Below the pieces are notes generated by a model. That model ran no database searches and was not told the origin of the DNA. It was given only the letters and a program-made list of their open reading frames with translations. 64,000 nt of DNA from Caldilineales bacterium (GTDB lineage: Bacteria; Chloroflexota; Anaerolineae; J102): positions 62,001 to 126,000 of the forward strand of contig JAGFJG010000157.1 of assembly GCA_024102915.1 (NCBI GenBank), read 5' to 3'. Shown one piece after another: positions 27,081 through 36,759 of the stretch (position 1 is its first letter; each line of letters opens with the position of its first letter). The position numbers and the translations under genes were made by a program.

Positions 27081-28340
27081 ATGTCCGAAACAGTTATCCC
27101 GGGTTTCCGCCGTGTGCCGCGCACCGGCGTCATCTATGTCATGCACCGGGCGGAGCAACAGGGTTTCACCTACGGCGATCCGACCTGGTCTAACCTGGGG
27201 CAGGGTATGCCGGAAACCGGCAAATTGCCCGGAGCGCCGCCACGGATCGACAACATCACCATCGATCCGCTATTCCAGGAATACGGGCCCATCACCGGCG
27301 AACAGATGCTGCGCCAGAAAGTGGCGGACCTCTACAACACGGTGTATCGCAAAGGCAAGGCGTCGCAATACACCTGGCGAAATGTCAGCATCGCCGGCGG
27401 TGGCCGCGCCGCCCTGACGCGATTGGCGGCGGCGCTGGGCAATATCAACATGGGCCATTTCCTGCCCGACTACACCGCCTACGAGGAATTGCTCAGCGTC
27501 TTCAAAGCCTTCATCCCCATCCCCATCCTGCTCGATCCCGAGGAGGGTTATCAGGTTTCCCTGGCTCATCTCCGCAAGGAAATCCAGGGCCGGGGCCTGC
27601 AGGCGCTATTAGCCAGCAATCCCTGTAATCCCACCGGTCAGTTGGTCGAGGGTGAACGGTTGCGGCTGTGGGTGCAGATGGCGCGGGAGTTGGGATGCTC
27701 GCTCATCCTCGACGAATTCTATTCGCACTATATCTACACCGGTTATCCTGGCGGCCAACCGCCGAAAATGGTTTCCGCCGCCGCTTATGTGGATGACGTC
27801 AACACGGATCCGGTGATCATTGTGGACGGGTTGACCAAGAACTGGCGCTATCCCGGCTGGCGCATCAGTTGGACGCTGGCCCCGGAGGAAGTGGTCAACG
27901 CCATCGCCAGCGCCGGTTCCTTTCTCGACGGCGGCCCCAACCATCCTTTCCAGGCCCAGGTGTTGAACCTGCTGGAACCGGAAAGCGTGTATCAGGAAAC
28001 GGCGGCGATCCAGGCTTGCTTCCGCCAGAAGCGCGATTACACATTGCAACGCCTGCGCGGAATGGGCATCCTCGCCGATGCGGAGCCGGGCGGCACATTC
28101 TATGTGTGGGCCAATCTCGCCCAACTGCCGGAGCCTTTGAACGACGGTCTGGCCTTTTTCAAAGAAGGCCTGCCCGAAAAGGTCATCACCGTGCCCGGCA
28201 TCTTTTTCGATGTAAATCCCGAGCAAAGACGCGCGCATGGCCGCTATGGCAATTACAGCCGCATTAGCTTTGGGCCGAGCATGCCTTCCCTGCAACGCGG
28301 TCTCGATGCGTTGGAGCGGGTGATCGCCAACCATAGTTGA
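27081..28340 (+). CDS. PLP-dependent aminotransferase, class I/II
   Basis: A 419-residue fold-type I aminotransferase. The PLP lysine lies in VDGLTKNWRYPGWRISW, the Asp/Tyr cofactor contacts in LILDEFYSHYIY, and the substrate-carboxylate Arg probably in NYSRISFGPS. SNPCNPTGQLV is also characteristic. The ATG at 27081 has AAAGGA seven bases upstream and starts the similarity; an in-frame ATG at 27018 lies inside the divergent promoter and is less likely. The substrate is unknown. The GH10 gene follows immediately. Confidence 0.9.
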   Translation: MSETVIPGFRRVPRTGVIYVMHRAEQQGFTYGDPTWSNLGQGMPETGKLPGAPPRIDNITIDPLFQEYGPITGEQMLRQKVADLYNTVYRKGKASQYTWRNVSIAGGGRAALTRLAAALGNINMGHFLPDYTAYEELLSVFKAFIPIPILLDPEEGYQVSLAHLRKEIQGRGLQALLASNPCNPTGQLVEGERLRLWVQMARELGCSLILDEFYSHYIYTGYPGGQPPKMVSAAAYVDDVNTDPVIIVDGLTKNWRYPGWRISWTLAPEEVVNAIASAGSFLDGGPNHPFQAQVLNLLEPESVYQETAAIQACFRQKRDYTLQRLRGMGILADAEPGGTFYVWANLAQLPEPLNDGLAFFKEGLPEKVITVPGIFFDVNPEQRRAHGRYGNYSRISFGPSMPSLQRGLDALERVIANHS

Positions 28341-28345
28341 TCGAA

Positions 28346-29563
28346 ATGGATCGGCAAAGCAAGCGCCAGATTTCGATGAGCTTTCTTCGTCGTCTTGCGG
28401 TTGCCGTATCAGGATCGAAACACAACCGAGATACCCTCGTTATCCGGCCGATTATAGTGACGTTGGCCCTAGCAGCGCTGTCCCTGGCGCTGGTGACGTC
28501 CCAAACCCTTGCCCTCGCCCCGCCAGATGGCTTTCGCCACGCCGCGCAATTGTGGGGGTTGAATATCGGCGCGGCTGCCGATTATACGTATTTGACTGAG
28601 GACGAGCGCTATCGGCAAACTCTGGCACGCGAGTTCGACCTGCTCATCCCCGAAAACGAAATGAAGTTCGATTCGATTCACCCCTTGCCAGGCGTCTATG
28701 ACTTCGAGGCCGCCGATGCACTCGTCGCATTCGCCGAAACGCACAACATGCGCGTGCGCGGCCACGTGTTGGTGTGGGGCCGTCAGCTTCCCGTCTGGGT
28801 TTTTATGCGTCAGTGGACGCGGCGGCAGGCAGAAGACATCCTGCGTTCACACATCCAGACGGTGGTGGGGAGATACCGGGGCCGGGTCTATGCGTGGGAC
28901 GTGATCAACGAAGCGGTGGATGATAACGGCTCGCTTCGAGATTCGATCTGGTTGCAGACCATCGGCCCCGACTATATCGATCTGGCGTTCCGTTGGGCGC
29001 ACGAAGCTGACCCGGACGCGGTGCTGATCTACAACGACCTGGGCGGCGAGCACCTGAACCCGAAAGCCGACGCCGTCTATGAGCTAGCGAAAGGCATGGT
29101 CGAGCGTGGCGTGCCCGTACATGGCGTCGGGCTGGAAATGCACACCGGATTGGAATGGGCGCCTAAACCCGCCGATTTGAAGGCAGTGATCAATCGATTG
29201 GCCGAATTAGGCCTGGAAGTTCACATCACCGAGATGGACGTGCGTACGGGACACGTGGATTGGCCGTTGTCGATCAAACAGGCGGAGCAGGCCGCCATCT
29301 ATCGCTCGGTGCTCAGCGTCTGCCGCGACGCCCCCGCCTGCAAAAGCCTGTCACTGTGGGGCGTCAGCGATGCCCAGTCCTGGGTTTACTACACATTCGG
29401 CGGCAGTTATCCCGAGGAATCACCGCTCGTCTTCGACCCGGATTATCGCCCGAAACCGGCCTATTTTGCCATGATGGATGCGTTGGCGCAGGGCTTACCG
29501 CCGCAGGAAGCGCGCCACGGGATTTTTTCGCCACTGATGTTGAAAGAGTGGCGACAGGAATAA
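28346..29563 (+). CDS. Glycoside hydrolase family 10 (endo-beta-1,4-xylanase type)
   Basis: A 405-residue secreted or membrane-tethered enzyme of GH10, which cleaves xylan backbones with retention. A basic N-terminus and hydrophobic segment (about residues 36-57) form a signal or anchor. The catalytic (beta/alpha)8 barrel shows [26 protein letters not shown], the acid/base Glu in [12 protein letters not shown] and the nucleophile Glu in [10 protein letters not shown], followed by [11 protein letters not shown]. No binding module is fused. ATG 28376 is an alternative start; neither has a clear ribosome site. It overlaps the end of the aminotransferase frame region closely, so it may be co-transcribed. 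Confidence 0.9.
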   Translation: MDRQSKRQISMSFLRRLAVAVSGSKHNRDTLVIRPIIVTLALAALSLALVTSQTLALAPPDGFRHAAQLWGLNIGAAADYTYLTEDERYRQTLAREFDLLIPENEMKFDSIHPLPGVYDFEAADALVAFAETHNMRVRGHVLVWGRQLPVWVFMRQWTRRQAEDILRSHIQTVVGRYRGRVYAWDVINEAVDDNGSLRDSIWLQTIGPDYIDLAFRWAHEADPDAVLIYNDLGGEHLNPKADAVYELAKGMVERGVPVHGVGLEMHTGLEWAPKPADLKAVINRLAELGLEVHITEMDVRTGHVDWPLSIKQAEQAAIYRSVLSVCRDAPACKSLSLWGVSDAQSWVYYTFGGSYPEESPLVFDPDYRPKPAYFAMMDALAQGLPPQEARHGIFSPLMLKEWRQE

Positions 29564-29564
29564 C

Positions 29565-29750
29565 CTGGCGCCATCATTGGGCGGCGTGGACAGCCTGATC
29601 GAACAGCCCGCCCTTATCTCTTACTACGATCTGACCCCGGAAGATCGTCTGGCCCTCGGCATCCGCGACGAGCTGGTGCGTTTCGCCATCGGCATCGAGG
29701 ATACCGATGATTTGATCGCCGATCTGGAGCGGGCGCTGGCGGATGCGTAA
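29565..29750 (+). pseudogene. C-terminal remnant of a Cys/Met-metabolism PLP enzyme (cystathionine synthase/lyase family)
   Basis: Directly after the GH10 stop, in another frame, about 61 codons read [20 protein letters not shown], then [20 protein letters not shown] and [20 protein letters not shown] before TAA (29748-29750). This is the conserved C-terminal end of trans-sulfuration enzymes (normally about 390 residues). No start, ribosome site or upstream homologous sequence exists, because the GH10 gene occupies the place. It is most simply a remnant left by a recombination that brought the GH10 gene or its neighbours in. Confidence 0.82.
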
Positions 29751-29817
29751 GGTGTAAAGACGTGGCATGTGATGGATGAAATCTGACCACGATTTACTTC
29801 ATCACTTCACCACTCAA

Positions 29818-31299
29818 CTACTCCGCCACCCCATCAACCATCACCTTCCGCGCCCGCGGGACGGCCGCCATCACATCTGCGATGGGGACGAGCCGGCCCA
29901 CGGTTTTGTAATGCCCTCGCCCTACCCTGGTGCTGGTCTCGACCTCCCGAAATGATTCCAGGTTTTCCACGAACCAGGCGCGGGTGGCCGTCATGGGCAG
30001 GCAATACAACGTGCGCGTGGCGATGAAATAATAGAAATACCAGTCGGCCTCGGTGTGCAGAAAACAGCCGGGCGTGCCCTTGTTTTTGTTGCTGATCGTC
30101 TCGAAGAAGAAGTTCGGGGTGTTGGCCCAGGTGTCGCCCTTGATCTCGATGGCGGTCTCGACGGTTCTGCCGCGGGCATCGGCGAATCGCCAGATCAGGT
30201 CGATGTCTTTGGCTTGATACTCTGCGTCCTCTTCCACATTCGCCACTTCCACGTGGCCAGGCTGCGACTGCAAGAAAGCGGTGATCTCGGCGGCGGCGCG
30301 GCGCGAGGCAATCTTCGCTTCTCTCATCGAATAGATATAGCCATCGCCTGTTTGCGTGCGCGGAACTAGGCGAGGCCGAATGGGCTCAAGCGGCGGCGCA
30401 GGGAAACGCACCTTGCCGTTTACCATCGTCCAGGCCAGGTCGCCGAATCGGGTCCAGCACAACAGGTCGGCGGGCGCGCCGGGGGCAATGCGACCCTGCG
30501 GCAGGCCGAGCAGGTCGGCGGGGTTTTGAGTGGCGCTGGCGAGGGCTGAACTGAAATCAGCTCCGGTGATGGCGGATAACTCCGCCAGCGATCCAATGCC
30601 CAACGGCTGCGTCAGAGTTCCGGTCAAAATGTGTTTCACTGATTCAACCAATTGCCAGTTTGTGATCAGGCTGTCCGGTTCGTCCTGTAAAGTCATCAAA
30701 AGGGGGAGATGCTGTTGGCGGGTGAGAACTCGCCTGGGCCGCAAGGCGGAGAGGGATGAAGGTATCTGACTCAGGTCATCATCGACGGCGATCAGCCTGA
30801 CCCCGGCAGCGGCCAGTTCGCGCAACATCGTTTCGCCCGCCAGCCGAGCCGAGAGCGTGATCATGGCGATAGCGCCGTCCGCTGCAGCCCACATATCTCG
30901 CCAGTGCGGGGGTTGGCCGAAGCCTGGCAACCAGGGGCCGAGAAGATGCAATCCCAGATGGCGGACAGACGAATCATGTCTGATCTCGGCAGCGGCCTCC
31001 CGCACATCGTTCAGTCCCGCTTCGCCCACAACCGCCAGCGCCCGCAAATAGCTGGTGACGCCCCTCGTTTCAGGCTGGTCATCGGATGAGGCTGCCCTTA
31101 CGAGGTCGATCAGTCCGGGAGTAATCCTGCCCCCCTCCCCATCGATCAGACGCGCATCAGGAGGGAGAGCGATGTCCGTGCCTATCCCCACCGCGCGGAT
31201 GATCCCGCCCTCGATCAGGACGACCCCCTGAGGGATATGCGAACCAGGCGTAAAGACTTCGCAGTTGACGATGGCAAGCGGTCGAGAGGATGATGCCAT
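29818..31299 (-). CDS. Degenerate amidohydrolase fused to a PD-(D/E)XK nuclease-like domain
   Basis: A 493-residue protein in two parts. Residues 1-300 follow the outline of amidohydrolases such as NagA or dihydroorotase (GEGGRITPGLIDL, LGLHLLGPWLPGFG, ending ATQNPADLLGLPQGRIAPGAPADLLCW). The HxH metal motif that should follow PGLID is missing (PGLIDLVRAASSDD), so it is probably catalytically dead. Residues about 320-450 look like a PD-(D/E)XK nuclease fold: EYQAKDIDLIWRF with Asp365/Asp367, then VETAIEIKGDTW with Glu385-x-Lys387, and FFFETISNKNKGTPGCFLHTEADWYFYYF. The last 40 residues return to a short beta-rich end. It starts 10 bases after the flippase gene on the same strand would end upstream, so gene order is flippase then this gene. 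I do not know a characterised protein of this build. Confidence 0.75.
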   Translation of the reverse strand: MASSSRPLAIVNCEVFTPGSHIPQGVVLIEGGIIRAVGIGTDIALPPDARLIDGEGGRITPGLIDLVRAASSDDQPETRGVTSYLRALAVVGEAGLNDVREAAAEIRHDSSVRHLGLHLLGPWLPGFGQPPHWRDMWAAADGAIAMITLSARLAGETMLRELAAAGVRLIAVDDDLSQIPSSLSALRPRRVLTRQQHLPLLMTLQDEPDSLITNWQLVESVKHILTGTLTQPLGIGSLAELSAITGADFSSALASATQNPADLLGLPQGRIAPGAPADLLCWTRFGDLAWTMVNGKVRFPAPPLEPIRPRLVPRTQTGDGYIYSMREAKIASRRAAAEITAFLQSQPGHVEVANVEEDAEYQAKDIDLIWRFADARGRTVETAIEIKGDTWANTPNFFFETISNKNKGTPGCFLHTEADWYFYYFIATRTLYCLPMTATRAWFVENLESFREVETSTRVGRGHYKTVGRLVPIADVMAAVPRARKVMVDGVAE

Positions 31300-31308
31300 C
31301 GCGCCGGT

Positions 31309-32733
31309 TCACTTGCTCACAAGCGATTGCAAAATGCGTACATCATCCCTGTCGAATACGCCCAGCCCAAAAGCCAGCAGGCCGTACGCCAGCATGCCAA
31401 CTGCACCCGCCAACCACACAGGCAGCCCCGGCAGGAAGTAAAGCCCCGCCGCCATGAGCGCTGTCGCCAGGGCTGGTTTGACCAGACAGGATGCGCCGAA
31501 CGTGATGCGCCAGCCGTTGGCCGCTCGCCAGGCCAGGATAGAGCCGCCCAGGTAAATGAGGGTCAGACCCCAGGCCGTGCCCGTCGGCCCCCACAGATAA
31601 GACATCGCAGCCAGCAGCGCCGCGCCGACTATCACCATGACCGCCGTAACCCAGAAGGCGGGGCGAGACCGATTTCCGGCCAACAGCGTCCGGGTGAGGG
31701 AGATTTGCACGAAGTAGGGTAGAAGCGCCCAGGATAGCACGGCCAGCACATTCGCTGAAGCGGCATAGGCAGGACGCCGATAGAGAAAACTGATGATGTC
31801 GGGGGCGAGGACGGTGAGGCCGGCAGCCAGGGGCAGAAGCACGATCATGCCGTACTGGATAGATTTGGCAGTGGCGGTTGCGAAGCGCTCCCGCGCCTGT
31901 ACGAATAACCGTGATACCGCCGGGTACATGGCATCGGTGAATGACAGAATCAAGACCATGAACACCTTCACCACCTGAAAAGCCGCATCATAGATGCCGG
32001 TTGCCGCTTCACCGACCACCACCGACAGAATCAAGACGTCCATCCGCTGCAGAAGTGCATCGAAACCGGCCAGCCCAAAGAAGTCAGCCGAGGCGCGCAA
32101 AAGCTCCTTGACTCCGGTCAAATTGAAGCTGGGTCGGCCCAGCATACGCAGGACGATGACCGCAACGAGAACGACCAGCGCCGCCAAACCTAATCCGGCA
32201 ATGCGGATGACGGCCAGCGCCATCACCGTGCCCCCGAAGCTGAGCAAGGCGACGGCCACAATCAGTTGCGCCGCCGAACTGAGCAACTCGGCGATGACGA
32301 GGAATTCCATGCGTTCGAATGCCCGCAATAGCGCCGCCGCCACCGAATAAATCGTGAATATAGGGAGCGCCAAAACCGCCAACCATAGCATCTCTTTGGT
32401 GTCATTCGGGTATGGCATAACGGCTACAACCACAACCATCGCCGCCATCACAAAGACGGTGGAGATGCCCTGAGCGCCCAGGCCATTCCAGAAATAGTTG
32501 TTACTGCTGCCGTAGTCGCGGGCGACTTCGCGCGTGATCAGCCGGGGCAGGCCGAATGAAGCCAAAACCTGAAAGATATTGAGAAAAGCCAGGAGGATGC
32601 TGAATTTCCCCTGCCACACTACGCCAAAGCGGTTGGCGATGAACAACACCAACACCAATCCCAAGAGCACCCGCAGACCCTGGGCGATGCTGAGGAAGAC
32701 GGTGTTGCGAGCGACTACGCGCGTGTTCGACAT
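31309..32733 (-). CDS. Oligosaccharide flippase (Wzx/MATE-like) family protein
   Basis: A 474-residue polytopic protein with about 12-14 hydrophobic helices and the N-terminal pattern of polysaccharide flippases (ARNTVFLSIAQGLRVLLGLVLVLFIANRFG, GLPRLITREVARDYG). Wzx-type proteins turn lipid-linked sugar repeat units across the membrane. It is in a minus-strand group with a GT2 glycosyltransferase and a phosphodiesterase-family protein, so it probably serves a surface polysaccharide. ATG 32733 is preferred over a TTG at 32748; no strong ribosome site is visible. Confidence 0.87.
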   Translation of the reverse strand: MSNTRVVARNTVFLSIAQGLRVLLGLVLVLFIANRFGVVWQGKFSILLAFLNIFQVLASFGLPRLITREVARDYGSSNNYFWNGLGAQGISTVFVMAAMVVVVAVMPYPNDTKEMLWLAVLALPIFTIYSVAAALLRAFERMEFLVIAELLSSAAQLIVAVALLSFGGTVMALAVIRIAGLGLAALVVLVAVIVLRMLGRPSFNLTGVKELLRASADFFGLAGFDALLQRMDVLILSVVVGEAATGIYDAAFQVVKVFMVLILSFTDAMYPAVSRLFVQARERFATATAKSIQYGMIVLLPLAAGLTVLAPDIISFLYRRPAYAASANVLAVLSWALLPYFVQISLTRTLLAGNRSRPAFWVTAVMVIVGAALLAAMSYLWGPTGTAWGLTLIYLGGSILAWRAANGWRITFGASCLVKPALATALMAAGLYFLPGLPVWLAGAVGMLAYGLLAFGLGVFDRDDVRILQSLVSK

Positions 32734-32774
32734 AGGCTGGTGCAACAATCCCGACCTGGGTAAGCCAGAATATT

Positions 32775-32854
32775 ACACGGAGAGCACAGAGAATAGGAGG
32801 AAGTGAGGATAGCATGAACTCGATGGTCTCCGTGTCTCTCAGCGTTCTCCGTGT
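32775..32854. repeat. Imperfect inverted repeat, CGGAGA/TCTCCG type
   Basis: ACACGGAGAGCACAGAGAA at 32775-32793 is the imperfect complement of 32836-32854 (CTCTCAGCGTTCTCCGTGT), with a further partial unit GTCTCCGTGTC before it. It lies between the GT2 and flippase genes. The unit resembles the arms of the element at 47431-47520, so both probably belong to one repeat family. Confidence 0.65.
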
Positions 32855-32909
32855 CCCGTTTTCGGATTATCCGGGCAAATATTTTCATTCCTCCGGTCCC
32901 AGAGATCGG

Positions 32910-33959
32910 TCAGGATGCGATCACGTTGGCCTTCGCCTGCGCTTCCGCAAATCGTTGCGGTTCCGCATCGACCGCCGCACCGAACACGCGCTTCAGGCTG
33001 GTGCGCAGGCAGGCCGCCCACAGATCACGCAGTTCGGCGAATGCAGGGTTGCGCCAGCGTAGCCATTGCGCTTCGTAGAGGAGATAGCGCAGGAGGAAGC
33101 CGAAAGCGCCTATCAGATGCATGAACGCAACGGTCGGCCCGGAATAACGGCGACGAAGATCCCAATCGAGCGAATCGACATTATGCGCATAGAAGTCCGG
33201 CCCAAGTTGCCGCGAACTGCCGCCGATGTGATGGACGACCGAGATGCCCGGATGACAAACAATCTCAAAGCCGCGCGCACGCATGCGCCGACACCATTCC
33301 GCATCCTCCGAATACATGAAGTAACTCTCGTCCAATGGCCCGACGGTGGCGGCGGCGCTTGCCCGCACCATCATACACGCGCCGGAAATCCAATCAACCG
33401 AGATCGGGTCCGTTTTCAAGTAGGTTGATTGCGGCAGCCAGAGACCGCGCAATCGCCGGGGAAAGAGCCGGTAGAGGAAGGTGGCATAGTTGAATATTGT
33501 GGCCGGGCCGGGATCATAACCGGCCGCACCGCCCTGTATCTTCCCCCGCACGCCCAACAGGCGCGGCCCCATTGCGCCGACCTGCGGATGCTGTTCCATA
33601 AATTCCCACATGCGCTGCAAGGCCGTCGTCGGCAACTCGGTGTCCGGGTTCAGTAATAGCAAATATCGGCCGCGCGCACGGGTGATGCCCTGATTGTTGG
33701 CGGCAGCAAAACCCCGGTTTTCGGTGTTGGCCAGAACATGAACCTGGGGATAATGGCGGCGCAGCCAGGCTACGGAACCATCGGTTGACGCATTGTCCAC
33801 CACCCAGACTTCCACAACCATATCGCCCTGCGCTGCGAACAATGATTCGAGAGCCGCCGGCAGAAAACTCAAGGCATTCCAGTTGACGCAAATGACCGAG
33901 ATATCACAGGGAACCTGCGACTCGTTCGTGGGGTTTTGCTGACTGACGCCGGAATTCAT
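32910..33959 (-). CDS. Glycosyltransferase family 2 (rhamnosyltransferase-like)
   Basis: A 349-residue GT-A enzyme. The N-terminal nucleotide-sugar domain shows ISVICVNWNALSFLPAALESL, VVDNASTDGSVAWL, NRGFAAANNQG and the DXD-like LLLLNPDTE. A middle part with ISGACMMVRASAAATVGPLDESYFMYSEDAEWCRRMRARG is typical of the WbbL/rhamnosyl group. The C-terminal part has a weak hydrophobic segment (FMHLIGAFGFLLRYLL) that may associate with the membrane. Likely role: adding a sugar to a surface glycan. The phosphodiesterase-family gene is 9 bp upstream on the same strand. Confidence 0.9.
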   Translation of the reverse strand: MNSGVSQQNPTNESQVPCDISVICVNWNALSFLPAALESLFAAQGDMVVEVWVVDNASTDGSVAWLRRHYPQVHVLANTENRGFAAANNQGITRARGRYLLLLNPDTELPTTALQRMWEFMEQHPQVGAMGPRLLGVRGKIQGGAAGYDPGPATIFNYATFLYRLFPRRLRGLWLPQSTYLKTDPISVDWISGACMMVRASAAATVGPLDESYFMYSEDAEWCRRMRARGFEIVCHPGISVVHHIGGSSRQLGPDFYAHNVDSLDWDLRRRYSGPTVAFMHLIGAFGFLLRYLLYEAQWLRWRNPAFAELRDLWAACLRTSLKRVFGAAVDAEPQRFAEAQAKANVIAS

Positions 33960-33968
33960 AGGAAAGAT

Positions 33969-35711
33969 TCAGGCTACATAGCCCAATCCTTGCAGCCGCG
34001 CCCGGATTTCCTCCTCCTCTTCATCGCTCAACTCCATCCCCGGACCATCGTCGATGTCGAGCAGTTGATCTTCGTAGCGCACTGGTTTGCGGGCGAATTC
34101 GGGAGTCAGCGCTTCGAGTAAAACCCGGCCATCCATCGAGCGGGGAATGGGGACATCCTGAAGATGGAGGATGGTGGGAGCCAGGTCGATCAGCCTGGCA
34201 TCCTGCAAGCACGCCTGCGGTTCCACCCCATAACCATAGAAAATACAAAAGCCTTCCATGATGTGCGTGCCGGTCTGATCCAGGGCGTAAGCGGCGCCAT
34301 GACGACCGAATTTCTGCTTCGTGCCGAATATGGGACCATTGGGCTTGCCCTCATAATCCTTTGTCGCCAGATACTTGTCATCTGTCCACCGGATCAGCAG
34401 GTCCGGCGCGAGATCGACGAGGTCGCCGGTATAAATCTGCTCGCGTCGCAGGACTTCGGCCACCATAAGTTCTCCGGTGTCCGGGTTACGCAATTCCAGC
34501 AGGGCGGCGGTGATCTCAGCGATCACACTTTCCACTTCATCGGGCCTGATCACGCCTTCCGGGTCGCGACCGATGATATTGAGATTGATGTTGCCCAGAT
34601 TGCCGGTGGAGTACGCTTTGGTCCTTGACCAATCGATATCGGCCTTGTCGATAAAGGATTCGACCGCGGCGTGAGCGCCGGTATATCGCTTCAAATAGCC
34701 CTTGACGCCAACCGGCAGGAAACGTTGCGCCAGATGCATGGATTTTTTGACGCCGATGCGCGCCGCATGCCGACCGCGGTCGGCAAGACTCAATTCCTCA
34801 CCCTGTCGCAAATGCAGCCAACCTCGTTGCGCCAGCCAGCGATCAAGATAAACGGTCTTGACGATCGGCCCGGCGCCATGATCCGACATCACGACCAGGG
34901 TTACATCCTGGGGCAGGTTGGCGATGACTTTTTGCAGATGGAAATCGATGTGTTTATAAACTTGAAGGATGGCGTCGTGATTAGGTTGGTCTGGATCGTC
35001 CATCAGCCGCCAGGAGCAATGTTGGATGGCATCGGTTTCCATTTCCACCCACATATAGAAATCCAGCGGTTCGCGTTCGATCGTGCGATGCAGTAATTCG
35101 AATCGTTTGTCGACTCCGATCAGGGTCTCGGCCAGATAATCCTGGTGGGATTTTCCAATGGTGGATACTGCAATAAAATGGACGTCATTGACCTCCGGTT
35201 TAAGACTGGCGGGGTATGTATAGGCGGAATCCAGGCCGGGCGTATCGAGACCGGAGATCAGAAATCCATTGACCGCTTCCGGCGGAAAGGTCATCGGCAC
35301 GTTGACCACACCCACCCGCCTCCCCGCATCCGAAAGTACCCGCCACAGGCTGCGCCCGCTGCGCAACGAGGCGTTCGTCAATTCCTGATCGTAGCTGCCC
35401 GGAATCCGCCGGGCGAAATCGAAGACGCCATGTTTGCCCGGATTCATGCCGGTGATAAAGCTGGACCAGGCGACCGCCGTCAGGAATTGCAGGGTTGATT
35501 GCAGTTCACCCCAGGCGCCGCCCGCCTGCAATCCTGCCAGCGCCGGTAAATGGCCCTGGTCGATCCAGGGCTGAAGCAATGTCCAGGGCACGCCATCGAG
35601 GCCGAGCACCCAGACGCGCGGACGGGCAGGAGAAGACTGTAGGCTGCGGGGATTCTGCATGAAATGAATAACGTTCGATGACGTGGAATACGATTCAGGC
35701 GGTCGGGTCAT
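33969..35711 (-). CDS. Alkaline-phosphatase-superfamily phosphodiesterase/nucleotide pyrophosphatase
   Basis: A 580-residue protein of the type I phosphodiesterase/nucleotide pyrophosphatase group. VWVLGLDGVPWTLL provides the first metal Asp, TAVAWSSFITGMNPGKHGVFDF the nucleophile Ser/Thr region, and VVMSDHGAG the late metal-binding Asp-His. LAPTILHLQDVPIPRSMDGRVL near the end is typical of sulfatase-like members. The C-terminus is strongly acidic (SDEEEEEIRARL). It lacks a signal peptide and would act in the cytoplasm unless exported otherwise. Linked to the GT2 and flippase genes, it may hydrolyse a nucleotide sugar or a phospho-substituted glycan; the substrate is open. Confidence 0.85.
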   Translation of the reverse strand: MTRPPESYSTSSNVIHFMQNPRSLQSSPARPRVWVLGLDGVPWTLLQPWIDQGHLPALAGLQAGGAWGELQSTLQFLTAVAWSSFITGMNPGKHGVFDFARRIPGSYDQELTNASLRSGRSLWRVLSDAGRRVGVVNVPMTFPPEAVNGFLISGLDTPGLDSAYTYPASLKPEVNDVHFIAVSTIGKSHQDYLAETLIGVDKRFELLHRTIEREPLDFYMWVEMETDAIQHCSWRLMDDPDQPNHDAILQVYKHIDFHLQKVIANLPQDVTLVVMSDHGAGPIVKTVYLDRWLAQRGWLHLRQGEELSLADRGRHAARIGVKKSMHLAQRFLPVGVKGYLKRYTGAHAAVESFIDKADIDWSRTKAYSTGNLGNINLNIIGRDPEGVIRPDEVESVIAEITAALLELRNPDTGELMVAEVLRREQIYTGDLVDLAPDLLIRWTDDKYLATKDYEGKPNGPIFGTKQKFGRHGAAYALDQTGTHIMEGFCIFYGYGVEPQACLQDARLIDLAPTILHLQDVPIPRSMDGRVLLEALTPEFARKPVRYEDQLLDIDDGPGMELSDEEEEEIRARLQGLGYVA

Positions 35712-35846
35712 CCGTAAGAGTTCAATTGGCGTGACGCGAATTCATGGTAGCACGGCGATTAGTGCCAGGCAAAACTTATTCGATTTGCGCGTCGTCTTCT
35801 TCGCCTAATTCAATCGTTTCCCTACCTGCGATTGATCAGCCCTTGT

Positions 35847-36713
35847 TCAGACGCTCACCCGTTTCCGCAACCACACAGTCGCCGCCAACATCCCCGCGAA
35901 CAGGACGACCAGACCGATCTGCAACGGTTGCACACGAGTCGTTGTCGCGGGCGTCTCTTGCGCTGGCGGCATGGCGGCGGCTTGATCCGCTTGCGCGGGC
36001 TCGCTTGCGACCAGAGCGACTTCGGCGGCAGCGTCGGACGGTTCCTCCATCTGCTTGGCCGCTACTGGCTCCTCCTCCTCGGCTGTCGCAGCCCCGCCTG
36101 CCTGACTAAACAGGCGCGGTTCTTCGATCTGCTCGGCGGCTGCACTATCTTCGATGATTCGCTCTGCCGAGGGCGCTTCGGTGATCACCTCACCACTTTC
36201 CATGGCCATTGCCACCGCGGAGGCTTCCTCCTCCATGGCGCTCTCGGCAACGGGCTGCTCGCTTTCCACAATCATCGTCTCGGCGGCAGGGGCAAGCGGC
36301 GCGGCTGCTATGTCGAATGTTGCCGACTCGGCGGCTGGAGCCGATTGCTGCCCGGAGAGGTAGGGAAGGGCGAATGTGAGTAACAGGACAACCGCCACTG
36401 CCGCCGTCGCCAGGGGCATGATCTTGTTCAGGGGCCCCAAAAGCCGTTGCCAGAAGCTGGGGCCTTTCACGCCGCGTACGCGCCCCCCAGAAACCAGCAC
36501 ATCCTGTTCGGACAGGACGAAGGCGTGAGGCAGGGTCAGGCTGGGCGCCTGTTTGAACAGATCGACGGTGTATTTCAGCGTCGTCATGCGCTGCTGGGCG
36601 CTGGCATCAGCGGTCAGAGCTTGCTCAATCCGCACGCGTTCATCCGCTGTCAGTTGCCCGTCGATGTAGGCTGACAGCAGATCGTCGCTGATGGGATTGG
36701 GGAGAGAGGACAT
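35847..36713 (-). CDS. Membrane anti-sigma factor candidate
   Basis: A 288-residue protein encoded directly after an ECF sigma factor. The N-terminus (SDDLLSAYIDGQLTADERVRIEQALTAD) has the helical pattern of anti-sigma domains, but the zinc-binding HxxxCxxC motif is missing. Two hydrophobic helices are present (about 99-118 and 264-281), separated by about 145 residues rich in Ala, Glu and Pro, a low-complexity acidic stretch. Usual anti-sigma factors have one transmembrane helix, so this topology puts both ends inside and an acidic loop outside. Its role in holding the sigma factor is inferred from position and N-terminal pattern. Confidence 0.72.
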   Translation of the reverse strand: MSSLPNPISDDLLSAYIDGQLTADERVRIEQALTADASAQQRMTTLKYTVDLFKQAPSLTLPHAFVLSEQDVLVSGGRVRGVKGPSFWQRLLGPLNKIMPLATAAVAVVLLLTFALPYLSGQQSAPAAESATFDIAAAPLAPAAETMIVESEQPVAESAMEEEASAVAMAMESGEVITEAPSAERIIEDSAAAEQIEEPRLFSQAGGAATAEEEEPVAAKQMEEPSDAAAEVALVASEPAQADQAAAMPPAQETPATTTRVQPLQIGLVVLFAGMLAATVWLRKRVSV

Positions 36714-36759
36714 GAGAATGATAATGAAATGGGAAGGATGGGTTTGAGTGAGGAGTTGT

